A stretch of DNA of 45,650 nucleotides from JANOXC01 sp031418215 (GTDB lineage: Bacteria > Bacteroidota > Bacteroidia > AKYH767-A > OLB10), in the NCBI GenBank assembly GCA_031418215.1, contig JANOXC010000096.1:1-45650 (forward strand). The letters run 5' to 3'. Below, one piece after another: positions 17,905-27,431 of the stretch. Positions within the stretch are counted from its first letter, which is position 1; each line of letters begins with the position of its first letter. The position numbers and the translations under genes are program-made. Under the pieces are notes generated by a model. That model was not told the origin of the DNA and did not search any database. It was given only the letters and a program-made list of their open reading frames with translations.

Positions 17905-18453
17905 ATGAAAATTCAAAAAATCACACAACTAATGGCTGTCTGTTTAATTTTCAGCCTTGCTGCCTGCAGCATTTCTGCTACCAAAGAAGAAACTGGAGAT
18001 GAGGCAAAAAACAAAGAGGCCATTCAAAAAGTGAATGACGCTTTTAATACAGGTAATACCGAGGGTTTGGAGAATTATGTTGCTGAAAATATGATTGAGC
18101 ATCAGCAGGATCCAATGATTAAAACTACCGGTCTTGCCGGATTGAAAGACATGATTAAAATATTTCGTGGCGCTTATCCTGATATGAAATATACAGTACT
18201 GGGAACTTGGGCCGAAGGTGATGTAGTTATTATGCATTTTAATTTAAAAGGAACAAATTCAGGCGCTATGGGAGAAATGTCACCAACAAATAAAAGCATA
18301 GATGTAAATGGCGTTGACATCGTGCGCTTTGAAAATGGCAAAGGAGTCGAGCACTGGGGTTATATGGAAGAAGGTAAGATGATGACACAGTTAGGCATGA
18401 TGCCTTCTCCTGGTGGAACGCCAGCCGATACTACGAATATGGCTAGTCATTAA
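17905..18453 (+). CDS. SnoaL-like (NTF2-fold) lipoprotein
   Basis: 182 residues. A lipoprotein signal with lipobox LAAC (Cys21) places it in the periplasm or outer membrane. The mature part is an NTF2/SnoaL-like domain: EAIQKVNDAFNTGNTEGLENYVAENMIEHQ, GLKDMIKIFRGAYPDMKYTV, VVIMHFNLKGTNSG and IVRFENGKGVEHWGYMEEGKMMTQLGMM are the typical blocks of the ester cyclase group. In polyketide pathways this fold cyclises chains; here no such genes are near, so its ligand is unknown. It has its own promoter and terminator. Confidence 0.8.
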   Translation: MKIQKITQLMAVCLIFSLAACSISATKEETGDEAKNKEAIQKVNDAFNTGNTEGLENYVAENMIEHQQDPMIKTTGLAGLKDMIKIFRGAYPDMKYTVLGTWAEGDVVIMHFNLKGTNSGAMGEMSPTNKSIDVNGVDIVRFENGKGVEHWGYMEEGKMMTQLGMMPSPGGTPADTTNMASH

Positions 18454-18477
18454 TTCTATTTGACGATTAAAAATCAG

Positions 18478-18499
18478 AAGGGGCTTCAGCCCCTTTTTT
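18478..18499 (+). terminator. Intrinsic terminator after the SnoaL-like gene
   Basis: AAGGGGC-TTCA-GCCCCTT is a perfect 7-bp stem followed by T residues. Confidence 0.9.
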
Positions 18500-18576
18500 A
18501 TTGAATGATAAATATCATTGTTTTTTAATCGCTAATTGCAATTTCGTTGACTATTTTAGTCAGCTAAATTAAAACT

Positions 18577-19575
18577 ATGGAATTTCCGGATGATACTTTA
18601 AACCGTTTAAGTAAGTTACAGGAAAAATATAATGCCATCGGGCAGGATATGAATTCCTATCTGGATGGATTGCTTACGAGTAATGTTACATCGTATTGGG
18701 AATATATAAATGTTGATACACTACTCAGCCTACAGCATCCTAAGACTGATTTTCCTGATGAACATATTTTCATCGTTTATCATCAGATAACAGAGTTATA
18801 TTTCAAATTGTGTTTGCATGAGTTAGAACAGATTGCACACAATGGCAGATATGTTTTGCCAAATGGAGAAGATATGGGCTGGAAAGCAGCGCTTGATCCG
18901 AATTATTTTGCAAAACGATTGATGCGCGTAAACCGTTATTTTGAAGCATTGACGAAATCATTCGACATCATGGGTGATGGCATGGAGAAAGAACAGTTTC
19001 TTCGTTATCGTATGTCGTTGCTCCCTGCCAGTGGATTTCAATCAGCGCAATATCGATTGATTGAAATGCGTAGTACGGATTTTATTCGATTGGTAGATAA
19101 GGATGTCAGAGATCAATTTGAAGGAAAAAAAGCTACCATTGAAGAGCTATATGAGCAGATCTATTGGAAGAAAGGTGCAACAGAAATTACATCTGGAGTA
19201 AAAACATTGACGTTGAAAATGTTTGAGAAAAAGTATACTGAACTCTTTATCGAACATGCGAATGAATATAAAAACAAAAACATCTGGGCAAAGTATAAAG
19301 CATTATCAGCAGCCGATCAAAAAAATCCTGACCTCATCAGTGCATTAAAGCAGCTAGATGTAAATGTAAATGTAAACTGGCCTTTGGTGCATTATCGTTC
19401 GGCTGCAAAATATTTGCAACAGGATAAAAATGATGTCCCTGCAACAGGCGGAACAAACTGGCAAAAATATTTACCTCCGCGTTTTCAAAAACGAATGTTT
19501 TATCCTGAATTATGGACAACAGAGGAAAAAGAAAATTGGGGAAAAGGATGGGTGGAGACGCAGTTTTTGAAATAA
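18577..19575 (+). CDS. kynA: Tryptophan 2,3-dioxygenase family protein
   Basis: 332 residues. Cytosolic heme enzyme that opens the indole ring of L-Trp to N-formylkynurenine, the first step of the kynurenine route. Family blocks: LLSLQHPKTDFPDEHIFIVY, HQITELYFKLCLHELEQI, YRMSLLPASGFQSAQYRLIE and, near the C-terminus, VHYRSAAKYL (His272, the probable proximal heme ligand) and PATGGTNWQKYLP. It is somewhat longer than the common bacterial enzyme (about 280), like the Bacteroidota branch with an inserted helical segment. No other kynurenine genes lie in the window. Confidence 0.85.
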   Translation: MEFPDDTLNRLSKLQEKYNAIGQDMNSYLDGLLTSNVTSYWEYINVDTLLSLQHPKTDFPDEHIFIVYHQITELYFKLCLHELEQIAHNGRYVLPNGEDMGWKAALDPNYFAKRLMRVNRYFEALTKSFDIMGDGMEKEQFLRYRMSLLPASGFQSAQYRLIEMRSTDFIRLVDKDVRDQFEGKKATIEELYEQIYWKKGATEITSGVKTLTLKMFEKKYTELFIEHANEYKNKNIWAKYKALSAADQKNPDLISALKQLDVNVNVNWPLVHYRSAAKYLQQDKNDVPATGGTNWQKYLPPRFQKRMFYPELWTTEEKENWGKGWVETQFLK

Positions 19576-19737
19576 AATAAAATTTCCTTTTTGTCCTTCA
19601 GGAGGAATCTATTTAAACTCTGCTAAACTCGATTAATAGTAAGGTGATATCATTGGTTTCAAATGAACATCAAGGATGGTTGCAAATAGTTTCCTTCTGA
19701 ATGACATAGTTGGAAACTAGCGTGCTTTTCACCCCAA

Positions 19738-19821
19738 CACTGGCGCGCGATTGCATCGCGTGACGAAGAATATCAAATTTTGTAGTAAAGTGCGATCACG
19801 CGATACAATCGCGCGCCAGTG
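19738..19821. repeat. 84-bp GC-rich inverted repeat (REP/MITE-like)
   Basis: Two 26-base arms (19738-19763 and 19796-19821) are inverted copies with a single mismatch; the arms start CACTGGCGCGCGATTG. A 32-base AT-rich spacer separates them. The GC content is far above that of the flanks. It lies in the 290-bp convergent gap between the tryptophan dioxygenase and the ABC/M1 gene, where it may also end transcription from both sides. Confidence 0.85.
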
Positions 19822-19865
19822 AAATTTGTTAAAATTTAACAAGCCGATCACAAGAGCTTGACAAT

Positions 19866-22800
19866 TTAAACCCCATCAATCTTCTTCAAATTATCCTCCG
19901 TATCGCGATCAATCAATTTATGCAAAGGATCAATACCAGCTTTGGTCGGTTTTTGCTTTACCCAGATATCAAAATGCTGCTTCTCTTTAGTAATGAGTTT
20001 TTTTGTTATATATATTAATGAATCATCTTCACCATAACCTTTTGTATAAACGCCAACATCAATCCAGTCGTGCAAAGGAGTTTCTTTTTCATAACCAATA
20101 CTATCAGCTCTTGCTTTTTTACATTCTACATCAAGGCTTACTTTATACTGGCCGTCTGGTGTTTTTGAATATGAAACTTCGCCGGTTTTATTATTATACA
20201 ATGTGATAGTCTCAAATAAATCTTTGATAATATATTGCATGCTGTCAGGTGTCACTTCTTTAATATATTTCAGGAAATCAATACTCGTAGGATAAGGACC
20301 GTCTTTAAATGCGTATTGTTTTACAAATTCGGATAAGGCTTTATTTAAATTAGCTTCACCAATATAATCTTTCAATGCATAAAATACCAAGCTTCCTTTC
20401 TGATAATGGATATACTGCTGGTTTTCATTGAGCATGATGGGTAGTTCACGTTTGCGTTCTTGTGACCGCCCACGCAGGTAACGGTCCAGTTCATATTTTA
20501 AAAACTTTTCCATATGGGCACTTCCATATTCATGTTCCATCACCATTAGTGCTGTATACTGTGCCATGCTTTCCACCATCATTGTTGCGCCTTGTACATT
20601 GGCGCCACAAACCTGATGTCCCCACCATTGATGACCTACTTCATGTGAGGTAACATAAAAAGCCATGTCAATATCGCTTTCCTTATCTACATCCATAATA
20701 AAACCAATCCCTTCTGAATATGGAATTGTATTTGGAAATGATTGTGCAAATAACCGGTAGCGCGGAAACTCAATGATGCGCACTTGCTTATGTTGATATT
20801 GACTGAAATTTGCATTGCAATATTCCAATGTCTTTTTTATCCCTTTCACCATTCGTTTAATATCGTATTCATGGCCTTTGTGATAATAGATCTCAATGTT
20901 GACATCATTGTATTTATCGCGTAACACTTCATAGCGTGCACTTAAGAAAGAAACAAAATTCCAAATAGGCACATCCATTTTATAATGGAAATATCTTCTG
21001 CCGTTTTGCATCCATTCTTTCTGCAGGTAACCTGGTGAAATAGCAATCTGATCAGCGGCAGTACTTACCACTGCATTATAACGTATCCAATCAGCATCGC
21101 TTGTTAAATAGGTATTTTGATAAGCTGCCGTATCGTTAATTGGATTCATGCGGAATAATTTCTTGGGCAATCCCTCCTCCTTTCTGCGATCATCATCAGT
21201 GAGTTCGCCTCCTTCGCTATACCCAATTTGTGGCATTAGGTCATTGTTGATAAAGGTGCCATTATAAACAACCATCGTACTTCCTCCGTCATTTGGAAAT
21301 CCTTTGGCTGTATAGTTTACGTTGAAGGAAAGTACGGTGCTGTCACCTGCTGCAAGGGGAGTGGATAAATAATATATATAAAAACCCTGATCCTTATCTT
21401 CCAAAACTTTTTTAGATGTTCCGGAGAATTGCAATTCATTTATTTCGGCCTGAACGGGTAATGTTACGATTACAGAATCAATCGGCTGAGTGGATTTGTT
21501 TTTTATTACATATGTTCCTTTTAAATGGCAGCTTCTTTCATAGGGATATAAATCAACATTTACATCGATTGCAGTAATTCGGGGCTGTATTTGATTCAAA
21601 TACTTTCTGTATTTTTTTTCATAGTCTCCACTTAGGTGACGTTCAGCTTTAGGTGAACGATAAGTGTTCAGCACATTGGTGTTGTAATAAATAAAACCGC
21701 CGCAAACAACAAAAAGCAATAAAGCAACCGGAATAATTAATCGTCCCATCCCTGATTTCCAAAGGCGCCTCATCTTAATAAATCTGGAACGAAAATCGAT
21801 TTCGCTTCCACGTTTCATCATTAATAAGGAAAAGGCAAACAACAATAAGCCAAACATCAGCCAGTAGATGTCGAACATCAAAATCGGGAATACAAAATGT
21901 CCGAAACCATTCATGGCGGAATAACTCGTTGATGGAGTATTGCCATACCAAAGCATGTTATGGTTAATATCATTGGCTGCAAGGAATATATTTGCCACCC
22001 AAAACAATATGACGATAGTATGCCCGAGGAACTTATTGTTTACCATCGAATGAATGAAAAAAGTAAGCAATGTAATCAGGAATAGATAGGGGAAAGTGTT
22101 CAGCAGGAGTGATTTTATATATACTAGGAGCTGAAAATCGTAAAATCCATTGATGGTTTGAATTAATACTCCGGTTAAAATCAAAACACCCAACAGGAAT
22201 ATTTCCGCCAAAATCATTGCAGTAAATTTTGAGAGCAAGATGATTCGACTCGATAGTGCAGAAGAATCAATGATCGGTGCCAGTTTAACACCAATTTCTT
22301 TCCACAATAATTCGCCGGAGTAAAATGCAATGATGATTATTAAGAAAAGCATAAAGTTTCCGGTCAGCATATCCAATATCATATAAGTAACAGGATATGT
22401 TTGTGTGCCATACATATTTCCAATATTGCTGCTGTTGGAAAAGATGATAAGCACGCCACATAATGCAATGGCAATAAATGGTATTGCTTTTATCACACCT
22501 TTGAAATCAAATCGTGTCAAAAACCACCATTGTCGAATCGAAGTCATCAAGCCGGGTTGTAATGTGATGGCAGGCAATGCCAGCTGAGGAATAATAATAT
22601 TTTCTGCCTCGATTTTATTTTTTCTTTTACCAAGCTGAGGGCCTGTTTTTGAAAATTTAAAAACACGATAGAATAGCAAACTGATAATAACAGCAATCCC
22701 CATCCATAAGAGCCGGTTATACATTAATAATCCCGTGAAAGGAACAATCATGGTGTTTTTTTCGGCCGGTGTCCAGTAACGGGTGATATTCACTGTTGCT

Positions 22801-23441
22801 GAGAAACCAAAGGGATCAAGAATGGATAAAACCCTGCTGTGTTCAATATCTCCCTGATTGGATATGATAATAAGGTACAATGCAAAAAGAATAACACCCT
22901 GTACATATATAGCAAGTTGGTTACGGAATAAACTCCCCATTGCAAAGAATAGTGCACCCAACATTAATGTATTTGGTATTACATATATTAAGAACGGGTT
23001 AATGTATGAACTTGCCATAAACGGCCCAATATGATCGGTATCAACACCAGGAAAAACACTGCCAACCAAATTACCAAGCAGCAAACCACTAAATACAAAG
23101 AGCGCGATGATGTAAGAACCAAAAAATCTTCCAGCAAGGTATTCCCACTTCTTAACCGGCGTTGTAAAAATTATTTCATGAAATCCATGTTCAAAATCCC
23201 GAAAAACAGGAACACCCATTATGGCGGAACAGATCATTGTACCAAATATGAGCATTACAGAAACCGCCATATTAATGGAGAACGGCGAGTTGCGGTTAAT
23301 GATTCCCGATGACCCTCCAATATTAACATGACTTGAATAAATGGCCAAAAAAGTCATAGCAAATAAAATGGCAAAAAATACATAGGTAGCAGGGCGTTTC
23401 AGCCTGTATCTAATTTCAAATTTTAATATTGATAAAAACAT
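19866..23441 (-). CDS. ABC transporter permease fused to M1-type metallopeptidase
   Basis: 1191 residues. The N-terminal half is two ABC-2 permease-like blocks with about a dozen membrane spans (about 15-265 and 305-590). A last span near 568-587 (LIIPVALLLFVVCGGFIYY) leads to a large extracytoplasmic domain, about 630-1191, of the gluzincin/M1 aminopeptidase type. The zinc site is HEVGHQWWGHQV (His933, Glu934, His937) with Glu957 as the third ligand; 19 residues separate His937 and Glu957, one more than the canonical M1 spacing. The fused architecture is known in Bacteroidota and is always beside an ABC ATPase, as here (23572). The complex may process and move peptides; the substrate is unknown. 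Confidence 0.88.
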   Translation of the reverse strand: MFLSILKFEIRYRLKRPATYVFFAILFAMTFLAIYSSHVNIGGSSGIINRNSPFSINMAVSVMLIFGTMICSAIMGVPVFRDFEHGFHEIIFTTPVKKWEYLAGRFFGSYIIALFVFSGLLLGNLVGSVFPGVDTDHIGPFMASSYINPFLIYVIPNTLMLGALFFAMGSLFRNQLAIYVQGVILFALYLIIISNQGDIEHSRVLSILDPFGFSATVNITRYWTPAEKNTMIVPFTGLLMYNRLLWMGIAVIISLLFYRVFKFSKTGPQLGKRKNKIEAENIIIPQLALPAITLQPGLMTSIRQWWFLTRFDFKGVIKAIPFIAIALCGVLIIFSNSSNIGNMYGTQTYPVTYMILDMLTGNFMLFLIIIIAFYSGELLWKEIGVKLAPIIDSSALSSRIILLSKFTAMILAEIFLLGVLILTGVLIQTINGFYDFQLLVYIKSLLLNTFPYLFLITLLTFFIHSMVNNKFLGHTIVILFWVANIFLAANDINHNMLWYGNTPSTSYSAMNGFGHFVFPILMFDIYWLMFGLLLFAFSLLMMKRGSEIDFRSRFIKMRRLWKSGMGRLIIPVALLLFVVCGGFIYYNTNVLNTYRSPKAERHLSGDYEKKYRKYLNQIQPRITAIDVNVDLYPYERSCHLKGTYVIKNKSTQPIDSVIVTLPVQAEINELQFSGTSKKVLEDKDQGFYIYYLSTPLAAGDSTVLSFNVNYTAKGFPNDGGSTMVVYNGTFINNDLMPQIGYSEGGELTDDDRRKEEGLPKKLFRMNPINDTAAYQNTYLTSDADWIRYNAVVSTAADQIAISPGYLQKEWMQNGRRYFHYKMDVPIWNFVSFLSARYEVLRDKYNDVNIEIYYHKGHEYDIKRMVKGIKKTLEYCNANFSQYQHKQVRIIEFPRYRLFAQSFPNTIPYSEGIGFIMDVDKESDIDMAFYVTSHEVGHQWWGHQVCGANVQGATMMVESMAQYTALMVMEHEYGSAHMEKFLKYELDRYLRGRSQERKRELPIMLNENQQYIHYQKGSLVFYALKDYIGEANLNKALSEFVKQYAFKDGPYPTSIDFLKYIKEVTPDSMQYIIKDLFETITLYNNKTGEVSYSKTPDGQYKVSLDVECKKARADSIGYEKETPLHDWIDVGVYTKGYGEDDSLIYITKKLITKEKQHFDIWVKQKPTKAGIDPLHKLIDRDTEDNLKKIDGV

Positions 23442-23521
23442 TGGGGGACGAGTTTTAGAAAATGGAAATTATATAATGAGTGAAATATCTTACTGTTCTA
23501 TTCAAATTAATTTCATTTATT

Positions 23522-23562
23522 ATCAACTATTCGTAAATTAGTAAAGATTCGTATTCGTTGAT
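23522..23562. repeat. Copy of the ATTCGTA repeat family bounded by ATCAAC/GTTGAT
   Basis: A 41-base element that starts ATCAAC, ends GTTGAT and carries TATTCGTAAATTAGTA and GATTCGTATTCG inside. It lies between the ABC ATPase and its permease, the same kind of place as the array at 15448-15857. Confidence 0.7.
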
Positions 23563-23571
23563 ATTTTTCAT

Positions 23572-24447
23572 TTAATTCATCATACCATGGATGACGGAAA
23601 AATAAACGTCTTCCAGCTGTGGATCAGATTTTTCAAACCCTCCGTTGAGTTGCTCATCACTCCATACATGCATTTCGATTTGACCTGTATTAAACTTGGT
23701 AGAAATTACCTTATGCTCATCATGCAATTGTTTTGATTCTGCTTTACTCATAAACTTCCGCCAGATTTTTCCCTGTACTTTTTCAATCGCCTGCATCGGA
23801 TGGCCTTCAAATAAAACTTGTCCTTTATTAATAATAGCCATTTGTGAACATAATTCTTTTACATCTTCTACTATATGAGTAGACAGTATGACTATAACGC
23901 TCTCGCTAATCTCACTCAGTAAATTAAGGAAACGGTTTCGTTCGGTTGGATCCAATCCTGCAGTAGGTTCATCCACAATAATTATTTTAGGATTTCCAAT
24001 TAACGCCTGAGCAATACCAAAGCGCTGTTTCATCCCGCCTGAATAGCCACCCAGCTTTTTCTTTCTCGCTTCATAAAGATTGGTTTGGTTAAGCAGGGCA
24101 TTCACCAATTCGCCGCGCTCTTTTTTATTTATAGCACCTTTTAAAACTGCAAGGTGGTTCAGCAATTCTTCGGCAGAAACATTAGGGTATACTCCGAATT
24201 CCTGAGGCAGGTAGCCAAGTATTTTTCGAACCTCTTCTTTTTGCTGCAATACATCAAGTCCATCCATCATGATCGTTCCGCTATCCGCTTCCTGCAAAGT
24301 AGCAATGGTTCGCATTAAGGATGATTTACCGGCACCATTAGGGCCAAGCAATCCGAATAATCCATTATTAATGGTAAGGCTGACATTCCGCAGCGCCTGA
24401 ACGCCATTGGGGTAAGTTTTGCTGAGATCAGTGATCTTTAGTTGCAT
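23572..24447 (-). CDS. ABC transporter ATP-binding protein
   Basis: 291 residues: Walker A GPNGAGKSSL, Q-loop LPQEFGVYPN, signature YSGGMKQRF, Walker B IIIVDEPTAGLDP and H-loop ILSTHIVEDVKEL. The C-terminal 75 residues form a separate beta-rich tail (WRKFMSKAESKQLHDEH ... LEDVYFSVIHG) common to ATPases paired with ABC-2/M1 fusions. It is transcribed just ahead of the permease-peptidase at 19866-23441, with a 130-bp gap that carries one ATTCGTA repeat. It should power that transporter. Confidence 0.9.
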   Translation of the reverse strand: MQLKITDLSKTYPNGVQALRNVSLTINNGLFGLLGPNGAGKSSLMRTIATLQEADSGTIMMDGLDVLQQKEEVRKILGYLPQEFGVYPNVSAEELLNHLAVLKGAINKKERGELVNALLNQTNLYEARKKKLGGYSGGMKQRFGIAQALIGNPKIIIVDEPTAGLDPTERNRFLNLLSEISESVIVILSTHIVEDVKELCSQMAIINKGQVLFEGHPMQAIEKVQGKIWRKFMSKAESKQLHDEHKVISTKFNTGQIEMHVWSDEQLNGGFEKSDPQLEDVYFSVIHGMMN

Positions 24448-24554
24448 AAATCAGAGAGTGATAAGGTTATGTGGGGTAAAAATAGCAGATTAAGGATAAG
24501 ACGGTCGGAGTCAGGGTAAAAGTTACCGGCCTGGAAAAATAATTTAAATTTTAT

Positions 24555-26714
24555 ATGGTTTACATTATAAACTACTTTATGTTTGCAGCGGTGATTACGA
24601 AAACGAACATATTTCTATTTATTTACATCTTATGCCTGGGTTTAAATACATCATTTGCCCAGACGACTATCACAGGAAAGATTTCCGATGATAAAGGAAA
24701 TGCATTTTTGGGTGCCAATGTCTATCTAAAAGGAGGGTATGATGGAGCCAGTACAACCAACGATGGAAGTTTTTCTTTTAAAACTGACGACAAAGGGGAT
24801 GGGATTTTAGTGGTCTCTATGATTGGATTTGAAACTCAGGAAAAAAAAATAAATGTTGAAGGGGAGCACATAATTGTCAATCTTGTGTTAAGAGAAAAAT
24901 CAACGGAATTAAATACGGTTACCATTTCAGCCGGAGGTTTTGAAGCCAGTGATGAAAAGAAAATCGTAATGCTTCGACCGTTGGATATTGTTACAACTGC
25001 AGGTGCAGCCGGTGATATATATGGTGCGCTACAAACATTGCCGGGGACACAGCAAATTGGTGAAACAGAAGGATTGTTTGTAAGAGGCGGTGATGCGCGT
25101 GAGGCAAAAACTTTTATTGATGGTGTTTTAGTTGACAATCCATACTTCACCAATGTGCCGGGGGTACCTCAACGGGGAAGATTCTCGCCATTTCTTTTTA
25201 AAGGAACTTATTTCAGTACCGGGGGCTATTCAGCGCAATATGGGCAGGCCATGTCTTCAGCTTTGATTTTGGAAAGCCAGGATATGCCGGCAAATACCAC
25301 ATCTAATATTGGAATAATGAGTGTTGGTGCAGGAGTGGGTCATGTGCATCGTTTTAAAAACACCAGTGTTGGCGTTAATGCAAATTACTTTAACCTTATG
25401 CCTTATTTTTTGTTGGCTGAACAATACCGTAATTGGCAGATGGCACCGCAGGGTGGCGATGCCTCTATTACAATTAGGCAAAAAACGTCGAAGACTGGAT
25501 TGTTGAAATTTTTTGTGAATGCGGCCGCTAATAAATTATCATTGAATTATAATGACATCAACAACCCTGATCCGGAGTCATCATTTCCATTTACATTACA
25601 TAACCAAAATGTTTTCACCACAGCCTCCTATAGAGATCTTATAGCAAATAAATATTCATTGAATATGTCTTCATCTTACAGCACAAATCATGATGTTATA
25701 AAAGTAGATGTAAATGATATTGATAATCATAATGAGTTGTTCCAAAACAAAATTGTGCTGTCAACTGCTATTAATGACCTTTCTGTAGTTAGAGTGGGTG
25801 GAGAGTTTCAGCATGCATGGATAAAAGACCAATACAATAGATATATAAATAACTTCAGCGACGATTATGCAGCAGCCTTTGTTGAAGGGGATATTTATAT
25901 TACACGTAAGTTAATGTCGCGTGCCGGAGTACGATGGGAACATTCAACATCTTTGAACAAAATGAACTTAGCACCTCGGCTTTCTTTGGCTTATAAAACA
26001 GGAACTTACAGCCAGTTTTCTTTTGCTTATGGACAATTTTACCAATCGCCCAATTATCGGTATGTTGAGGTTAATCAGGATTTAAAATTTGAACAGGCCG
26101 ATCATTATATATTAAATTTTCAGCATGTTGATGATAAACGAACATTTCGCGTGGAAGCCTATTATAAAATGTATGATCATTTGACAAAAACTGTTCCTGC
26201 ATTAAATAATGACGGTGATGGATATGCCAAGGGAATCGATGTTTTCTGGCGCGATAAGAAAACATTAAAATATACTGACTATTGGATTTCTTATTCATAT
26301 CTTGATACAAAGCGTAATTATCTTGATTACAGGGCTTCTGTAATGCCTTCTTTTGCAGCAAAGCATACACTTAGTGTAGTATATAAACGCTGGTTCCCAA
26401 AACAACGCATATCTGCCGGATTTACTTATGCGTTTGCAACTGGAAGGCCATACAATGATCCGAATAAAACAACTTATATGTCGGAACAAACAAAGTTTTT
26501 TCAAAACCTGAGCATTAATACTTCTAAACTAATGATGATAGGGAAGCACTTTACTGTATTGGTGTTTTCCATTGACAATTTGTTAGGTGTTAATAATGTT
26601 TTTGCCTACCGTTATTCAAATGATGGAAGCAGAAGGCAGGCTGTAGGTCCGGCAGCAAAAAGATTTTATTTTATTGGGATGTTCATCTCAATAGGGGAAG
26701 ATAAAACAGAGTAA
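24555..26714 (+). CDS. TonB-dependent receptor with carboxypeptidase-like N-terminal domain
   Basis: 719 residues. After a signal peptide (FLFIYILCLGLNTSFAQ) comes a carboxypeptidase-regulatory-like domain, about 38-125 (ITGKISDDKGNAFLGANVYL; DGSFSFKT), then the plug, about 130-235 (AGDIYGALQTLPGTQQIGET; GLFVRGGDAREAKTFIDG; GGYSAQYGQAMSSAL), then the barrel. No SusD gene follows. The start is uncertain: a TATGTTTG promoter element lies inside the first codons (24578), so an in-frame GTG at 24591, giving a compact signal peptide, may be the true start. It heads an operon with the three genes to 28319 and is divergent from the ABC ATPase. Confidence 0.85.
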   Translation: MVYIINYFMFAAVITKTNIFLFIYILCLGLNTSFAQTTITGKISDDKGNAFLGANVYLKGGYDGASTTNDGSFSFKTDDKGDGILVVSMIGFETQEKKINVEGEHIIVNLVLREKSTELNTVTISAGGFEASDEKKIVMLRPLDIVTTAGAAGDIYGALQTLPGTQQIGETEGLFVRGGDAREAKTFIDGVLVDNPYFTNVPGVPQRGRFSPFLFKGTYFSTGGYSAQYGQAMSSALILESQDMPANTTSNIGIMSVGAGVGHVHRFKNTSVGVNANYFNLMPYFLLAEQYRNWQMAPQGGDASITIRQKTSKTGLLKFFVNAAANKLSLNYNDINNPDPESSFPFTLHNQNVFTTASYRDLIANKYSLNMSSSYSTNHDVIKVDVNDIDNHNELFQNKIVLSTAINDLSVVRVGGEFQHAWIKDQYNRYINNFSDDYAAAFVEGDIYITRKLMSRAGVRWEHSTSLNKMNLAPRLSLAYKTGTYSQFSFAYGQFYQSPNYRYVEVNQDLKFEQADHYILNFQHVDDKRTFRVEAYYKMYDHLTKTVPALNNDGDGYAKGIDVFWRDKKTLKYTDYWISYSYLDTKRNYLDYRASVMPSFAAKHTLSVVYKRWFPKQRISAGFTYAFATGRPYNDPNKTTYMSEQTKFFQNLSINTSKLMMIGKHFTVLVFSIDNLLGVNNVFAYRYSNDGSRRQAVGPAAKRFYFIGMFISIGEDKTE
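24578..24585 (+). promoter_or_regulatory. Candidate -7 element inside the nominal start of the receptor gene
   Basis: TATGTTTG matches TAnnTTTG exactly. It lies 24 bases inside the longest open frame and 5 bases before an in-frame GTG at 24591. The -33 TTG is not clear, so support is moderate. Confidence 0.4.
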
Positions 26715-26752
26715 TTTCAAATAACAACTATATCACTAAATAATTAAATCAA

Positions 26753-27403
26753 ATGAAACAAATGAAAAACACATTGACAACAGCATTGGTACTGTTTGTA
26801 ATGACTGTAAATGCACAAGATGCAAAATTTGAAAAGTCCATTATGAAGAACCTTGATCAAATGGAAAATGCAGGAACTAATGAAGAATGGCAATCTATCA
26901 CTAACAGTTTTGAGCGGATTGCTGCTGCAGAACCTAAGCAATGGCTGGCATATTATTATGCGGGGATGAGTAATATATTAACAGGTATGCGTCAGGAGTC
27001 GAATGACAAGAAAGATGCATATTATGATAAGGCTTTAACCTACGTTAATAAAGCAGATGAACTAAGCGCTGATAATTCAGAAATCTATGTATTGAAGTCA
27101 TGGGCACTGGGTATGAAAATAAGTATTGATCCAATGAATCGCGGACGCGAATTAGGTGCAGAAGCAGGAATGCTTGCAAGTAGGGCAAAAGAGTTGGATC
27201 CTTCGAATCCAAGACCATATTATTTAATGGGTCAATCAGCAATGTACACACCGGAGCAGTTTGGTGGCGGAAAAGAGCGGGCAATGCCGTTATTGGAGAC
27301 TTCATTAGAGAAGTTCAAAACATTTAAACCAACCTCTCCAATCATGCCTCGTTGGGGTGAAAGACAAACTGAGGCAGCGATGGAGCAATGCAAAAAAATG
27401 TAA
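26753..27403 (+). CDS. Secreted TPR-like helical repeat protein
   Basis: 216 residues; signal peptide to about residue 22 (TALVLFVMTVNAQ). The mature protein is helical with TPR spacing: WLAYYYAGMSNILTG, AYYDKALTYVNKADELSADNSEIYVLKSW, AGMLASRAKELDPSNPRPYYLMGQSA. It is probably periplasmic. It lies 38 bases after the TonB-dependent receptor and 28 bases before a membrane protein, so the operon may form an envelope module. The exact role is unknown. A start at the second ATG (26762) is equally possible. Confidence 0.75.
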   Translation: MKQMKNTLTTALVLFVMTVNAQDAKFEKSIMKNLDQMENAGTNEEWQSITNSFERIAAAEPKQWLAYYYAGMSNILTGMRQESNDKKDAYYDKALTYVNKADELSADNSEIYVLKSWALGMKISIDPMNRGRELGAEAGMLASRAKELDPSNPRPYYLMGQSAMYTPEQFGGGKERAMPLLETSLEKFKTFKPTSPIMPRWGERQTEAAMEQCKKM

Positions 27404-27431
27404 TATTTATTTATATATATAACAATATTCT

